Shown piece by piece: positions 1-10,098 of a DNA stretch of 64,000 nt. The notes under the pieces are model-generated. The model was given only the letters and a program-made list of their open reading frames with translations. It did not search any database and was not told the origin of the DNA. Every line of letters starts with the position of its first letter. Position 1 is the first letter of the stretch. Source of the DNA: Micromonospora tulbaghiae (GTDB taxonomy: Bacteria; Actinomycetota; Actinomycetes; Mycobacteriales; Micromonosporaceae); NCBI RefSeq assembly GCF_900091605.1, contig NZ_FMCQ01000001.1:248001-312000 (forward strand), given 5' to 3'. The position numbers were made by a program, and so were the translations under genes.

Positions 1-420
1 CGGCCGGACCGGATCACCGGCATGGCGTGGTCGTCCCGGTTCCGGATCCACCACCGGATCGCGAGCACGTACCGCTCCGGCCCGGTGCTGCTCGCCGGGG
101 ACGCGGCGCACGTGCACAGCCCGGCCGGCGGGCAGGGGATGAACCTCGGCCTGCGGGACGCGGTCGCCCTCGGCGACGCGCTCGCCGCCGGCCCGCAGGC
201 CCTCGACGGGTACGCCGCCGACCGCCGCCCCCTCGCCGAGGAGGTGCTCGGTTTCGCCGCCGGCCTGACCCGCCTGGCCGCCGCACCACCGCCCCTCCGC
301 CCGCTACGCAACCTGCTGCTCCGAGCGGTCTCCGCGCTGCCGCCGGCCCGCCGGCGCATCGCCACTCGCCTAGCGGGCTTCGAACCCGCGAGCTCCCGCC
401 CTCGTCCTCGACCTCGCTGA
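1..420 (+). CDS. FAD-dependent monooxygenase, C-terminal part
   Basis: The reading frame is open from the first base of the window, so only the last 139 residues are present. The segment GDAAHVHSPAGGQGMNLGLRDA is the second FAD-binding signature (GD motif) of the PHBH/UbiH-type aromatic-ring hydroxylases; its Asp contacts the ribityl chain of FAD. The tail after it is Arg/Pro-rich and carries no further motif. Such enzymes hydroxylate aromatic or polyketide substrates using NAD(P)H and oxygen; the substrate cannot be inferred because the N-terminal half lies outside the window. The stop codon overlaps the left arm of a palindromic element. Family assignment is firm, specific function unknown. 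Confidence 0.85.
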   Translation, partial: RPDRITGMAWSSRFRIHHRIASTYRSGPVLLAGDAAHVHSPAGGQGMNLGLRDAVALGDALAAGPQALDGYAADRRPLAEEVLGFAAGLTRLAAAPPPLRPLRNLLLRAVSALPPARRRIATRLAGFEPASSRPRPRPR

Positions 421-486
421 TCTTGCAGTGGTGGCCCCTTCGCCGTCCCTTGTGTACGGTCTTGCCCGGGCGGAGAGTGCAAGATC
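419..486. repeat. Intergenic palindromic element, GATCTTGCA type, copy 1
   Basis: GATCTTGCA at 419-427 is mirrored exactly by TGCAAGATC at 478-486, with partial pairing further in. The left arm overlaps the TGA of the monooxygenase gene. A second, better preserved copy lies at 17100-17166. The inner left flank (GTGGTGGCCCC) matches the corresponding part of copy 2. It could act as a terminator-like hairpin, but no U-tract follows. Confidence 0.75.
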
Positions 487-575
487 GCGGGGAGTGGGGG
501 CGAGGGTGAAACGGGACGGACACTGTCGGCGCTGACCGGTACGGTGAGCGCCGAAAATCCGAACCGGGAGCGCGA

Positions 576-2369
576 TTGGACCGCACCTTCCAGGTGGACC
601 TCCGTGGCGTGGTCGACCTGCTCAGTCATCACCTCTACGGCAGCCCGCGGGTGTACGTGCGCGAGCTGCTCCAGAACGCCGTCGACGCGATCACCGCACG
701 GCGGTCCGCCGAGCCGAAGGCCCCGGCGCGGGTCCGCATCGAGCCGCCGGAGCTGACCGGCGACGGAACGCTGCGCGTACACGACACCGGCATCGGCCTG
801 ACCGAGGCACAGGTGCACGAGCTGCTCGCCACCATCGGCCGCAGCTCCAAGCGCGACGAGCTGGGCTTCTCCCGGCACGAGTTCCTCGGCCAGTTCGGCA
901 TCGGCCTGCTCTCCTGTTTCCTGGTGGCGGACGAGATCCGGGTGGTCACCCGGCACGCCGACGAGCCCACAGTGCTCTGGACGGGCTGGTCCGACGGGCG
1001 GTACGCGGTGCGGCTCGCCGAGCCGGAGCAGGCCCGGGACGAGCCCGGCACCACAGTCACGCTGGTGCCCCGGCGCGACGCCGACCAGTGGCTCGGCGTA
1101 CCCACGGTCACCGAGCTGGCCCGCCTCTACGGCGGCCTGCTGCCGGTCGACGTCCGGGTCGGTGACACGCCGACCACCTCCGGCCCGCCGCCGTGGCCGA
1201 CCACGCCCGGTGCGCCCGTGGACCGGGCCGCGCTTCAGCGGTACGCGCAGGAGCTGCTCGGGTTCGTCCCGTTCGACGTGGTGCCGCTGTCGGTGCCCGA
1301 GGCCGGCCTGACCGGCGTGGCGTTCATCCTGCCCGCCGCGGTGAACCCGGCCGCCCGGGCCGGGCACCGCGTCTACCTCAAGCGGATGCTGCTCAGCGAG
1401 CACGCCGACGGGCTGCTGCCCGAATGGGCCTTCTTCGCCCACTGCGTGGTCGACGCCAGCGAGCTGCGCCCCACCGCCAGCCGCGAGGCGCTCTACGAGG
1501 ACGTGCTGCTCACCTCCGTCCGGGAGTCGCTCGGCGACCAGATCCGTGGCTGGCTGGTGCGGCTCGCCAAGCACGACCCGCGCCGGCTCGGGGAGTTCCT
1601 CCAGGTGCACCACCTCGGGGTCAAGGCGCTCGCGATGCACGACGACGAGATGCTGCGGCTGGTCGACCAGTGGTGGCCGATGGACACCAACGTCGGCACG
1701 CTCACGCTCGCCGAGTTCCGGCAGCGGCACGGCGTGCTCCGGTACGCCGCCAGCCTGGACGAGTTCCGCCAGCTCGCCGCCGTGGCCGCCGCGCAGGACC
1801 TGGCAGTGGTCAACGGCGGCTACACGTACGACACCGAGCTGATCGAGCGGCTGCCCACGGTGGACCGCTCGGTGCTGATCGAGCGGCTGGAGCCGAGCGA
1901 CCTCACCACCCGGTTCGAGATCCTCGACCCGGCGACCGAGCTGGCCCTGCGGCCGTTCCTCACCGCCGCGCAGCGGGCCCTGGAACGGCTCGGCTGCGAG
2001 GTCGTGATCCGGGCGTACGACCCGGTCTCGCTGCCGGCGCTCTACCTGGTGTCCCGGTCGGCCGCGTTCCACGACCAGCTCGCCGCCAGCCGGGGCAAGG
2101 CCGACGAGCTGTGGGGCGGCGTGCTCGACGCGCTCGCCGCCTCCGCCCCGCCGGACCGCCCGCAACTGGTGCTCAACCACCGCAACCCGCTGGTCCGACG
2201 GGTCACCACGCTCGCCGACCCGGAGCTGGTCGGGCTGGCCGTCGAGGCGCTCTACGGGCAGGCCCTGCTGCTCGGGCACCACCCGATCCGGGCGGCCGAC
2301 GCCGCACTGCTGAACAGTTCCTTCCTCGGCCTGCTCGGCCGGGCCGTACCGGGAGAGATCCGTGACTGA
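576..2369 (+). CDS. Hsp90/HtpG-like GHKL ATPase
   Basis: 597 residues, close to but a little shorter than HtpG. The GHKL ATP site is complete: the E-x3-N helix is RELLQNAVDA (E30, N34, D37), the Mg/adenine loop is DTGIGL (D70) and the glycine lid is GQFGIG (about 105-110). A middle-domain hallmark, TASREALYED, corresponds to the conserved SRE stretch of HtpG. The C-terminal 80 residues resemble the HtpG dimerisation region. Start is TTG at 576 with GGGAG upstream; the nearby GTG at 544 is out of frame. The next gene starts 8 bp before this stop, so the two are translationally coupled. Predicted role is an ATP-driven chaperone in the cytoplasm; divergence from canonical HtpG suggests a specialised subfamily. 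Confidence 0.85.
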   Translation: MDRTFQVDLRGVVDLLSHHLYGSPRVYVRELLQNAVDAITARRSAEPKAPARVRIEPPELTGDGTLRVHDTGIGLTEAQVHELLATIGRSSKRDELGFSRHEFLGQFGIGLLSCFLVADEIRVVTRHADEPTVLWTGWSDGRYAVRLAEPEQARDEPGTTVTLVPRRDADQWLGVPTVTELARLYGGLLPVDVRVGDTPTTSGPPPWPTTPGAPVDRAALQRYAQELLGFVPFDVVPLSVPEAGLTGVAFILPAAVNPAARAGHRVYLKRMLLSEHADGLLPEWAFFAHCVVDASELRPTASREALYEDVLLTSVRESLGDQIRGWLVRLAKHDPRRLGEFLQVHHLGVKALAMHDDEMLRLVDQWWPMDTNVGTLTLAEFRQRHGVLRYAASLDEFRQLAAVAAAQDLAVVNGGYTYDTELIERLPTVDRSVLIERLEPSDLTTRFEILDPATELALRPFLTAAQRALERLGCEVVIRAYDPVSLPALYLVSRSAAFHDQLAASRGKADELWGGVLDALAASAPPDRPQLVLNHRNPLVRRVTTLADPELVGLAVEALYGQALLLGHHPIRAADAALLNSSFLGLLGRAVPGEIRD

Positions 2370-5205
2370 CGACGACCTCTGGCGGATGCACCACGAGATC
2401 GAATCCATGCCGTACGGCCCGGGGCAGATCGCCGTGCTGGAACAGTTGCTGCGCCGCGCCGACGCGGGCGACGACCGGCACCTCGCCTTCGCCGCCCGGG
2501 TCACCGGCACCACCGCGTACGTCTACGGCGGCGAGCCGGCGAAGTCCTTCGTCACGTTCTCCTGGTGCCTGGCCGAGTACGACAAGGACCCGCAGCCCTA
2601 CCACCAGCGCTACACGCACCAGCTGCTCTGGTTCTTCAAGTACATGGTCAACGCCATGGTGAAGTTCCCGGAGCTTCCGCTGGACCGGACGTACGCGGTG
2701 CTCGACGACATGGAACGGCGCTACCGCGACTCGGGACACTCGCTCCAGGCGGTCCACAAGCACCGCTACCTGGTGGCCGCGCACCTGGGCGACGACGAGG
2801 CGGCGGAGCAGTGGTACCGCAAGTGGATGACCACGCCCCGCGACGCGCTGTCCGACTGTGCCGGTTGCGACCCGACCACGCAGGTCGCGCACCTGGTGCG
2901 GCACGGCCGGCACGAGGAGGCGGTGGCGCTGGCCGAGCCGGTGCTCGCCGGGCGGCTGACCTGTAGCGAGCAGCCGCAGGGGATCCTCACCGCGCTGCTC
3001 ACCCCCTACCGGGAGACCGGCCGTGGCGACGCCGCGCGGGACGCGCACCGGGAGGCATACCGGCGGGTGCGCGGCAACCTGGCCGACCTGTGGGACATCG
3101 CCGACCACGTCGAGTTCTGCACCGCGACCGGCAACGAGGCTCGCGCGCTGGAGCTGGTCGAGCGGCACCTGGACTGGCTGGACCGGGCGCCCACCCCGGC
3201 TGCCGCGATGCACTTCGCGGCCGCCGCCTCGGCGGCGTTGCGTCACGTGCCGGCGGAACTGACGGTGCACCGCCGCGCCTCCGGTGAGCGGCCGGCCGCG
3301 GACGTGCCGGCGGTGGCGCTCGCCGACGAGCTGGCCGGTACGGCGACCGCGCTGGCCGAGCGCTTCGACGCCCGCAACGGCACCACGCACCAGTCCGGGT
3401 TGATCGCCCGCAAGCTGGCGGCCGGGCCGGTCGGTGAGCACCTGCCGCTCTCCGCGAGCCTGCGCCGCCCGGCGGTGCCCGCGTCGCGTACCGGCTCGAA
3501 CACTCCGGTGGCCTCCGCGCCGCCGGTCACCGTGCCGGCCGACGCCGGTGCCGACGAGTTGCTCGCGCTGGCCGAGGAGTTCTGGCGCACCAACCGCCGG
3601 GACGGCCTGGTCGCCGCGTTGCGCGCGTACGACGAGCGGTTCGGCGACGCCGCCGTGCCCGCGACCACCCGGGCGTGGCGGCTGGAGCTGCGGGCCGGTG
3701 AGCTGTCCCAGGACGACGACAGCGTGCCGATGGCGGTCGACGTCAACCGGGAGGCGCTGGCCGCGTGGCGGGAGGTGCCGGACCCGCTGCGCGCCCAGGT
3801 GGTGGCCGGGCGGCTCGGTGTGCTGCTCAGCATGGTCGAGGAGAGCGCGGACGAAGGGCTGGCCCTGGCCCGGGAGTCGGCCGACTACCTGACCGAGCAC
3901 GGCGGGCCGCGTGACCGGGCCGCCGGCTGGGATCGCCTCGCCCTGGCCCACGTGCACCGCGAGCAGTGGGCGGAGGCGCTCGACGCGCTCGACCGGGCCG
4001 CCGCGGAGGCGGACGCGGATCCGTGGCTCGCCGGGCGGGTCGCGCTGCACCGCACGCACGTGCTGGAGCAGCTGGAACGGGCCGAGGAGTTCCGGGACGC
4101 GGCGGTCCGGTCCCGCCGGCTGGCGGGCGAGCTGGGCGACGCCGAGATGCTCACCGGCGCCTGCATGGCGTACGCCCGCGCCACCGACGACCCGGCCGAC
4201 GCGGTGGCCGCCTGTGAGGAGGCGCTGTCCGTCGCACCGGCCGGCGCCCACCTGCCGCTGCGGGTGACCCGGGGCCGGGCGCTGATGGCCGCCGACCGGG
4301 CCGGCGAGGCGGTGGAGGATCTCGCCGAGGCGGTCACCCTCTGCGTCGAGCAAGGGCTGGAGGGCGACGCGCTGCTGCGCTGGGAGCTGGCCGAGGCGTA
4401 CCGGGTGGCCGGGCGGCTGGCCGAGGCCGCCGAGGTGGCCGAGGAGGCGGTGCTCGGGCTCGACCGGGCCGGCGCGCAGGCCGAGGCCGACCGGTGCCGG
4501 CACATGCTGTCGGGTATCTACGCGGGTCTCGGCGAGGCGGATCTGGCGCTCACGGTGCTCGACACGCTGGCCGAGAACCTGGACGGGCCCGACAATCTTC
4601 CCCACCGGGCGCAGGTGCTGGAGGAGTCCGGTGGCCTGCTCTACGACGCCGACCGGGACGCCCTGGCCGCGCAGCGGTTCGCGGCGGCGGCGACCGCCTG
4701 GCGGCTCGCCGGCTACCAGGTGGACGAGCTGCGGGCCCGGCGGCGGGAACTGCTCGCCCTGCACTGGTCCGGTGACCTGCCGGCCGCGGTGGCCGCGATC
4801 GAGCGGGTGGACGAGGCGGCGGCCGCGCTCCCGGTCGGGGCCGACGAGCCGCCGGTGGTCACGTACGAGCAGGCGATGGCCGCCGACGCGGTGGCCCGGG
4901 TGCTGATCGGCGAGGACCGGCTCACCGCCGCGCTGGATCGGGTGGACGGCGTGCCGGAGCGCCTGCGGTCGATCGAGGCGTTCGGCGAGGCGGCGCAGGT
5001 CGAGGTGCTGACCGGCGAGCTGCTGCTGCGCGACGGGCGGCCGGAGCAGGCCGAGGGGTTGCTGCGCCCGGTCCTCGGCGGGCTGCCCACCGGTTCCCGC
5101 CCGGCCACGCAGGCCGCCTGGCTGCTGGCCCGCGCGCTCGACGAGCAGGGTCGGGAGGCCGATGCGGCGAAGGTCCGCGCCGAGCACGGCATCGAGGAGG
5201 ACTGA
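2362..5205 (+). CDS. Large TPR-repeat protein coupled to the Hsp90-like ATPase
   Basis: 947 residues, Ala/Leu/Glu-rich and almost wholly helical. Repeated 34-residue-like units (W/L-x2-L/A-x2-Y/A patterns with A and E-rich helices) from about 430 to the end fit tetratricopeptide repeats. No signal peptide, membrane segment or catalytic motif is visible. Around residues 166-175 there is a C-x2-C pair (CAGC). It starts with GTG at 2362, inside the last codons of the Hsp90-like gene, which implies stoichiometric expression. TPR proteins are the classical co-chaperones of eukaryotic Hsp90; that this one serves the neighbouring ATPase is an inference from coupling only. Confidence 0.8.
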   Translation: MTDDDLWRMHHEIESMPYGPGQIAVLEQLLRRADAGDDRHLAFAARVTGTTAYVYGGEPAKSFVTFSWCLAEYDKDPQPYHQRYTHQLLWFFKYMVNAMVKFPELPLDRTYAVLDDMERRYRDSGHSLQAVHKHRYLVAAHLGDDEAAEQWYRKWMTTPRDALSDCAGCDPTTQVAHLVRHGRHEEAVALAEPVLAGRLTCSEQPQGILTALLTPYRETGRGDAARDAHREAYRRVRGNLADLWDIADHVEFCTATGNEARALELVERHLDWLDRAPTPAAAMHFAAAASAALRHVPAELTVHRRASGERPAADVPAVALADELAGTATALAERFDARNGTTHQSGLIARKLAAGPVGEHLPLSASLRRPAVPASRTGSNTPVASAPPVTVPADAGADELLALAEEFWRTNRRDGLVAALRAYDERFGDAAVPATTRAWRLELRAGELSQDDDSVPMAVDVNREALAAWREVPDPLRAQVVAGRLGVLLSMVEESADEGLALARESADYLTEHGGPRDRAAGWDRLALAHVHREQWAEALDALDRAAAEADADPWLAGRVALHRTHVLEQLERAEEFRDAAVRSRRLAGELGDAEMLTGACMAYARATDDPADAVAACEEALSVAPAGAHLPLRVTRGRALMAADRAGEAVEDLAEAVTLCVEQGLEGDALLRWELAEAYRVAGRLAEAAEVAEEAVLGLDRAGAQAEADRCRHMLSGIYAGLGEADLALTVLDTLAENLDGPDNLPHRAQVLEESGGLLYDADRDALAAQRFAAAATAWRLAGYQVDELRARRRELLALHWSGDLPAAVAAIERVDEAAAALPVGADEPPVVTYEQAMAADAVARVLIGEDRLTAALDRVDGVPERLRSIEAFGEAAQVEVLTGELLLRDGRPEQAEGLLRPVLGGLPTGSRPATQAAWLLARALDEQGREADAAKVRAEHGIEED

Positions 5206-5265
5206 CGCGACGGGCTGGGGTGACCGTTGGGTAACCGCGGGCTGCCCCAGCTCGAACGCGAGGTC

Positions 5266-5271
5266 TAGGCT
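5266..5271 (+). promoter_or_regulatory. Candidate -10 element of the TetR gene (leaderless)
   Basis: TAGGCT lies exactly 6 nt before the GTG at 5278, so transcription would start at or next to the first codon. No Shine-Dalgarno is seen. TAGGCT-like -10 boxes are common in actinobacteria. No clear -35. Confidence 0.4.
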
Positions 5272-5277
5272 GGTCCG

Positions 5278-5910
5278 GTGGCGGTGGAACAGCAGGCACG
5301 GAGGGCGGCGGGTACGGCCCGGCGCCGGTCCCGGCGGGACGAGATCCTGGAGATCGCGGTCGGCCTCTTCGCGGCGCGCGGCTACCACGGTGTGTCGATG
5401 GACGACATCGGCGCGGCGGCCGGGGTCACCGGTCCGGCGCTCTACCACCACTTCGCCGGCAAGGAGGCGATGCTCGTCGCCGCGCTGATCCCGGTGAGCG
5501 AGGGGTTGCTCGCGGGCGGGCGGGAACGCGCCGCCGGTCACCCGGGCGACCCGCGTGCGGCGCTGGAGTCGCTGATCGACTTCCACGTCGACTTCGCGCT
5601 GGCCAACCCGGCGGTGATCGCGTTGCACCTGCACGAGCTGGACCGCCTCCCGGACGAGCCGCGCCGCCGGATTCGCCGGCTCCAGCGGATGTACGTCGAG
5701 GAGTGGGTGACAGTGCTGACCGCGCTGCACCCCGGCCTGCCCGACGGCGAGGCCCGGGTGCTCGCCCACGCGGCGTTCGGCCTGATGAACTCGACCCCGT
5801 TCCTCGGCGGCGAGGTGGATCGCCGGCGCCGGGCCGAACTGCTGCGCGCCGCCACCCTGGCGGCACTGCTCGCGCCCACCGACCGACCTGACACGCCGCG
5901 CGTACCTTAA
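5278..5910 (+). CDS. TetR/AcrR-family transcriptional regulator
   Basis: 210 residues. The N-terminal helix-turn-helix is textbook TetR: R-R-DEILEIAVGLFAARGYHGV followed by SMDDIGAAAGVTGPALYHHFAGKEAML, residues about 20-62. The rest is the variable helical ligand domain, with an acyl-CoA-regulator-like look (LIDFHVDFALANP). The gene lies directly before and in the same direction as the acyl-CoA carboxylase/HMG-CoA lyase cluster. A 16-bp near-palindrome overlaps its stop codon in front of that cluster, so it is likely the local repressor responding to an acyl-CoA; the ligand is not known. No Shine-Dalgarno precedes the GTG, consistent with a leaderless message. Confidence 0.9.
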   Translation: MAVEQQARRAAGTARRRSRRDEILEIAVGLFAARGYHGVSMDDIGAAAGVTGPALYHHFAGKEAMLVAALIPVSEGLLAGGRERAAGHPGDPRAALESLIDFHVDFALANPAVIALHLHELDRLPDEPRRRIRRLQRMYVEEWVTVLTALHPGLPDGEARVLAHAAFGLMNSTPFLGGEVDRRRRAELLRAATLAALLAPTDRPDTPRVP

Positions 5911-5921
5911 CGCGTGTTAAG
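5906..5921. promoter_or_regulatory. Candidate TetR operator before the carboxylase cluster
   Basis: CTTAACGCGTGTTAAG is a 14/16 palindrome overlapping the TAA stop of the TetR gene and lying 39 bp before the biotin carboxylase start. The size and symmetry are typical of TetR-family operators. A related AACGATCGTT palindrome occurs at 8417-8426 in the same cluster. Confidence 0.5.
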
Positions 5922-5959
5922 AAGAGACCCCGGCTTTGCGTCGAGAAGGGGTCACGTCC

Positions 5960-7306
<1,347 letters not shown>

Positions 7307-7347
7307 CGCCACCCGGTGTCATGCTCGACTCAAGTGAGGTGAACCTG

Positions 7348-8268
7348 ATGGCGCAACTTCCGGAATCCGTGAGCATCCGTGAGGTCGGTCCCCGCGACGG
7401 CCTCCAGAACGAGGAGCCCATCCCCACCGACGCCAAGGTGCGGCTGCTCGACGCGCTGTCCCGCACCGGGGTACGCCGCGTCGAGGCCGTCTCCTTCGTC
7501 CACCCGAAGGCGATCCCGCAGATGGCCGACGCCGACGAGGTGTGGCAGCGGGCGGAGAAGGTCGACGGCGTGCGCTACTCGGCCCTGGTGCCGAACACTC
7601 GCGGCGCGCAGCGGGCGCTCGCGGCCGGCTTCACCGAGATCGAGGTGGTGGTCTCGGCCAGCGACACGCACAACCGCCGCAACGTCAACCGCTCCACCGA
7701 CGAGTCGCTCGACGACATCGCCGAGCTGATCGACCTGCTGCACGGCGCGGGCGCCACCGCCGAGGTGATCGTGGCGACCAGTTTCGGCTGCCCCTACGAG
7801 GGCGACGTGGACCCCCGCCGGGTCGCCGCGATCGTCGACCGCGTCGCCCGCGACGGCGCGGACCGCGTCGCCTTCGGCGACACCACGGGCATGGGTACGC
7901 CCCGGCGCGTCCGTGAACTGGTCACGGCGGTACGGGACCGCAACGCCCATCTGCCGGTGCTGCTGCACTTCCACAACACCCGGGGGACCGCCCTGGCGAA
8001 CATGCTCACCGCGATGGAACTGGGCGTCACCGAGTTCGACGCCAGCGTCGGCGGTCTCGGCGGCTGCCCGTACGCGCCGGGTGCCAGCGGCAACCTGGCC
8101 ACCGAGGAGGCGGTGCACATGCTGCACGACATGGGCGTCGACACCGGCATCGACCTGGACGCCCTGATCGAGGCCGCCGAACTGGCCGAATCCCTGGTGG
8201 GCAAGAAGTTGCCCTCCGGAGTCCTCCGGGCCGGCCCCCGAACCCGCCTGACCCCCCTCCCCGCCTGA
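7348..8268 (+). CDS. mvaB: Hydroxymethylglutaryl-CoA lyase
   Basis: 306 residues, normal for the family. It splits HMG-CoA into acetyl-CoA and acetoacetate, the last step of leucine breakdown. Visible motifs: REVGPRDGLQNE (residues 11-22, catalytic Arg/Asp), the HxH metal ligands in LLHFHNTRG (about 205-212), FGDTTGMG, and the signature GGCPYAPGASGN with the active-site Cys near 240. ATG at 7348 is preferred over the in-frame ATG at 7321 because AGTGAGGTG lies 7 nt before it. Sits between the biotin carboxylase and carboxyltransferase genes, which argues that those act on 3-methylcrotonyl-CoA or a similar branched substrate. Confidence 0.93.
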   Translation: MAQLPESVSIREVGPRDGLQNEEPIPTDAKVRLLDALSRTGVRRVEAVSFVHPKAIPQMADADEVWQRAEKVDGVRYSALVPNTRGAQRALAAGFTEIEVVVSASDTHNRRNVNRSTDESLDDIAELIDLLHGAGATAEVIVATSFGCPYEGDVDPRRVAAIVDRVARDGADRVAFGDTTGMGTPRRVRELVTAVRDRNAHLPVLLHFHNTRGTALANMLTAMELGVTEFDASVGGLGGCPYAPGASGNLATEEAVHMLHDMGVDTGIDLDALIEAAELAESLVGKKLPSGVLRAGPRTRLTPLPA

Positions 8269-8295
8269 CCCCTGCCCTCCCGCCCCCTCTACTTG

Positions 8296-8360
8296 CCGGT
8301 GATCAAGGAGTTTGTGTCCCGATTCGCCCGCCGACTGGACGCGAACTCCTTGATCACCGG
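8296..8360. repeat. Intergenic palindromic element, GGTGATCAAGGAGTT type
   Basis: The 24-nt arms 8296-8319 and 8337-8360 pair at 22 positions; the two mismatches are G-U compatible. Core of the arm is GGTGATCAAGGAGTT. The 17-nt loop is GC-rich. It lies between HMG-CoA lyase and the carboxyltransferase and could form a strong hairpin, but nothing resembling a U-tract follows. Architecture parallels the elements at 419-486, 17100-17166 and 35483-35547. Confidence 0.85.
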
Positions 8361-8416
8361 GGCGAGGGCGGGGCCGGTGTGGCGGGTCGCCGGGAGGGAC
8401 GCGGGTGGGGTAGCCT

Positions 8417-8426
8417 AACGATCGTT
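8417..8426. promoter_or_regulatory. Candidate operator before the carboxyltransferase gene
   Basis: AACGATCGTT is a perfect 10-bp palindrome within CTAACGATCGTTCAG, 47 bp before the start of the carboxyltransferase gene. It resembles TetR-family half-sites and shares the TTAACG/CTAACG half with the palindrome at 5906-5921. Confidence 0.4.
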
Positions 8427-8473
8427 CAGGTCGGTGGGCGCCCTGTGCGGGGGCCGTGGCAACGGGAGTCGGC

Positions 8474-10006
8474 GTGACGCTCGACGGTGAGGCTCTGGAG
8501 CAGCTACGCAAGCGCGCCCGCGCCGGCGGAGCGGACAAGTACCACGCGGCCAACGCCGCAAAGGGGAAGCTGTTCGCCCGCGAGCGCGTGGCGTACCTGG
8601 TCGACGAGGGCTCCTTCGTCGAGGACGGGCTCTACGCCAACGCGATGGCCGACGGGCTGCCCGCCGACGGCGTGGTCACCGGCACCGCGACGATCGACGG
8701 CCGCCAGGTCTGCCTGATGGCGAACGACTCCACGGTCAAGGCCGGCAGCTGGGGCGCGCGTACCGTCGAGAAGATCATCCGGATCATCGAGCGGGCGTAC
8801 TCGACCGGCGTTCCCATGGTCTACCTGGTCGACTCGGCCGGCGCCCGGATCACCGACCAGGTCGACCTGTTCCCGGGCCGGCGCGGCGCCGGCAAGATCT
8901 TCTGGAACCAGGTCCGCGCCTCCGGCTCGATCCCACAGGTCTGCGCGCTGTTCGGGCCCAGCGCGGCGGGCGGGGCGTACATCCCCGCGTTCTGCGACGT
9001 GGTCGCCATGGTGGACGGCAACGCCAGCATGTACCTCGGCTCCGACCGCATGGTCGAGATGGTCACCGGCGAGAAGACCACGCTGGAGGCGATGGGCGGC
9101 GCGAAGGTGCACTGCGCCGAGTCCGGCGTGGGCCACTTCCTCTGCAAGACCGAGAACGACGCGCTCGACGTGGTGCGGACCTACCTGTCGTACCTGCCGT
9201 CGAACTGGAAGCAGGACCCGCCGGCCGCCGAGGCGGTGGACGCGCCGGAGAAGGCCGACCTGGCCGCGCTGGTCCCGGCCAGCGAGCGGCAGGCGTTCGA
9301 CATGCGCCGGTACGTCAAGGGCCTGCTCGACGAGGGCAGCTTCTTCGAGATCCAGGCGCTGTGGGCCAAGGAGCTGACCATCGGGTTCGGCCGGCTCAAC
9401 GGCGAGGTCGTCGGCGTGGTCGGGAACAACTCGATGTTCAAGGGCGGCGTGCTCTTCGTCGACTCGGCCGACAAGGCGACCCGGTTCGTGCAGCTCTGCG
9501 ACGCGTTCAACGTGCCGCTGCTGTTCCTCAGCGACGTACCCGGGTTCATGGTCGGCAGCGCGGTGGAGAAGCAGGGCATCATCCGGCACGGCGCCAAGAT
9601 GATCACGGCGATCTCCGAGGCGACCGTACCCAAGATCTGTGTGGTGGTCCGCAAGGCGTACGGCGCGGGTCTCTACGCGATGGCCGGTCCCGGGTTCGAG
9701 CCGGAGGCCACCATCGCGCTGCCCACCGCGAAGATCGCGGTGATGGGCGCGGAGGCCGCCGTGAACGCGGTCTACGCCAACAAGATCGCGGCGATCGAGG
9801 ACGAGGCCGAGCGGGCCGCGTTCGTGGCCGCGAAGCGCGAGGAGTACGAGCGCGACATCGACGTCGTCCGCCTCGCCAGCGAGCTGGTGGTGGACGCGAT
9901 CGTCGAGCCGCACGAGCTGCGCGCCGAGCTGGTACGCCGGTTCGCCGCCGCGCGCGGCAAGGAGCGGCACTTCTCCCGGCGCCGGCACGGCGTCACCCCG
10001 GTCTGA
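8474..10006 (+). CDS. Acyl-CoA carboxylase carboxyltransferase (beta) subunit
   Basis: 510 residues, the usual size of methylcrotonyl/propionyl-CoA carboxylase beta chains. It transfers the carboxyl group from biotin to the acyl-CoA. Both crotonase-fold halves are present. The oxyanion-hole glycines are seen in GPSAAGGAYIPAFCD and in RKAYGAGLYAMAGPGFEP. The segment LGSDRMVEMVTGEKTTLEAMGG is typical of the MCC-like branch. GTG at 8474 is chosen because GGGAG lies 5 nt upstream; GTG at 8456 in the same frame would add six residues. Its partner biotin carboxylase is two genes upstream. Substrate specificity (3-methylcrotonyl-CoA favoured by the HMG-CoA lyase neighbour) is inferred. Confidence 0.92.
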   Translation: MTLDGEALEQLRKRARAGGADKYHAANAAKGKLFARERVAYLVDEGSFVEDGLYANAMADGLPADGVVTGTATIDGRQVCLMANDSTVKAGSWGARTVEKIIRIIERAYSTGVPMVYLVDSAGARITDQVDLFPGRRGAGKIFWNQVRASGSIPQVCALFGPSAAGGAYIPAFCDVVAMVDGNASMYLGSDRMVEMVTGEKTTLEAMGGAKVHCAESGVGHFLCKTENDALDVVRTYLSYLPSNWKQDPPAAEAVDAPEKADLAALVPASERQAFDMRRYVKGLLDEGSFFEIQALWAKELTIGFGRLNGEVVGVVGNNSMFKGGVLFVDSADKATRFVQLCDAFNVPLLFLSDVPGFMVGSAVEKQGIIRHGAKMITAISEATVPKICVVVRKAYGAGLYAMAGPGFEPEATIALPTAKIAVMGAEAAVNAVYANKIAAIEDEAERAAFVAAKREEYERDIDVVRLASELVVDAIVEPHELRAELVRRFAAARGKERHFSRRRHGVTPV

Positions 10007-10098
10007 CCGACCCACGCCCACCCCGGGTCCGACCGACCCACGCCCCGGCGTCACGAGCGCCCGGCCCGTCCGTACCGCCGTCCCACCAGGAGGATCAG

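Noticed and set aside
2203-5769. 1188-residue minus-strand frame
   Set aside because: Lies fully opposite the TPR and TetR genes; Arg/Gly/Val/His-rich composition with no domain, typical of high-GC antisense shadows.
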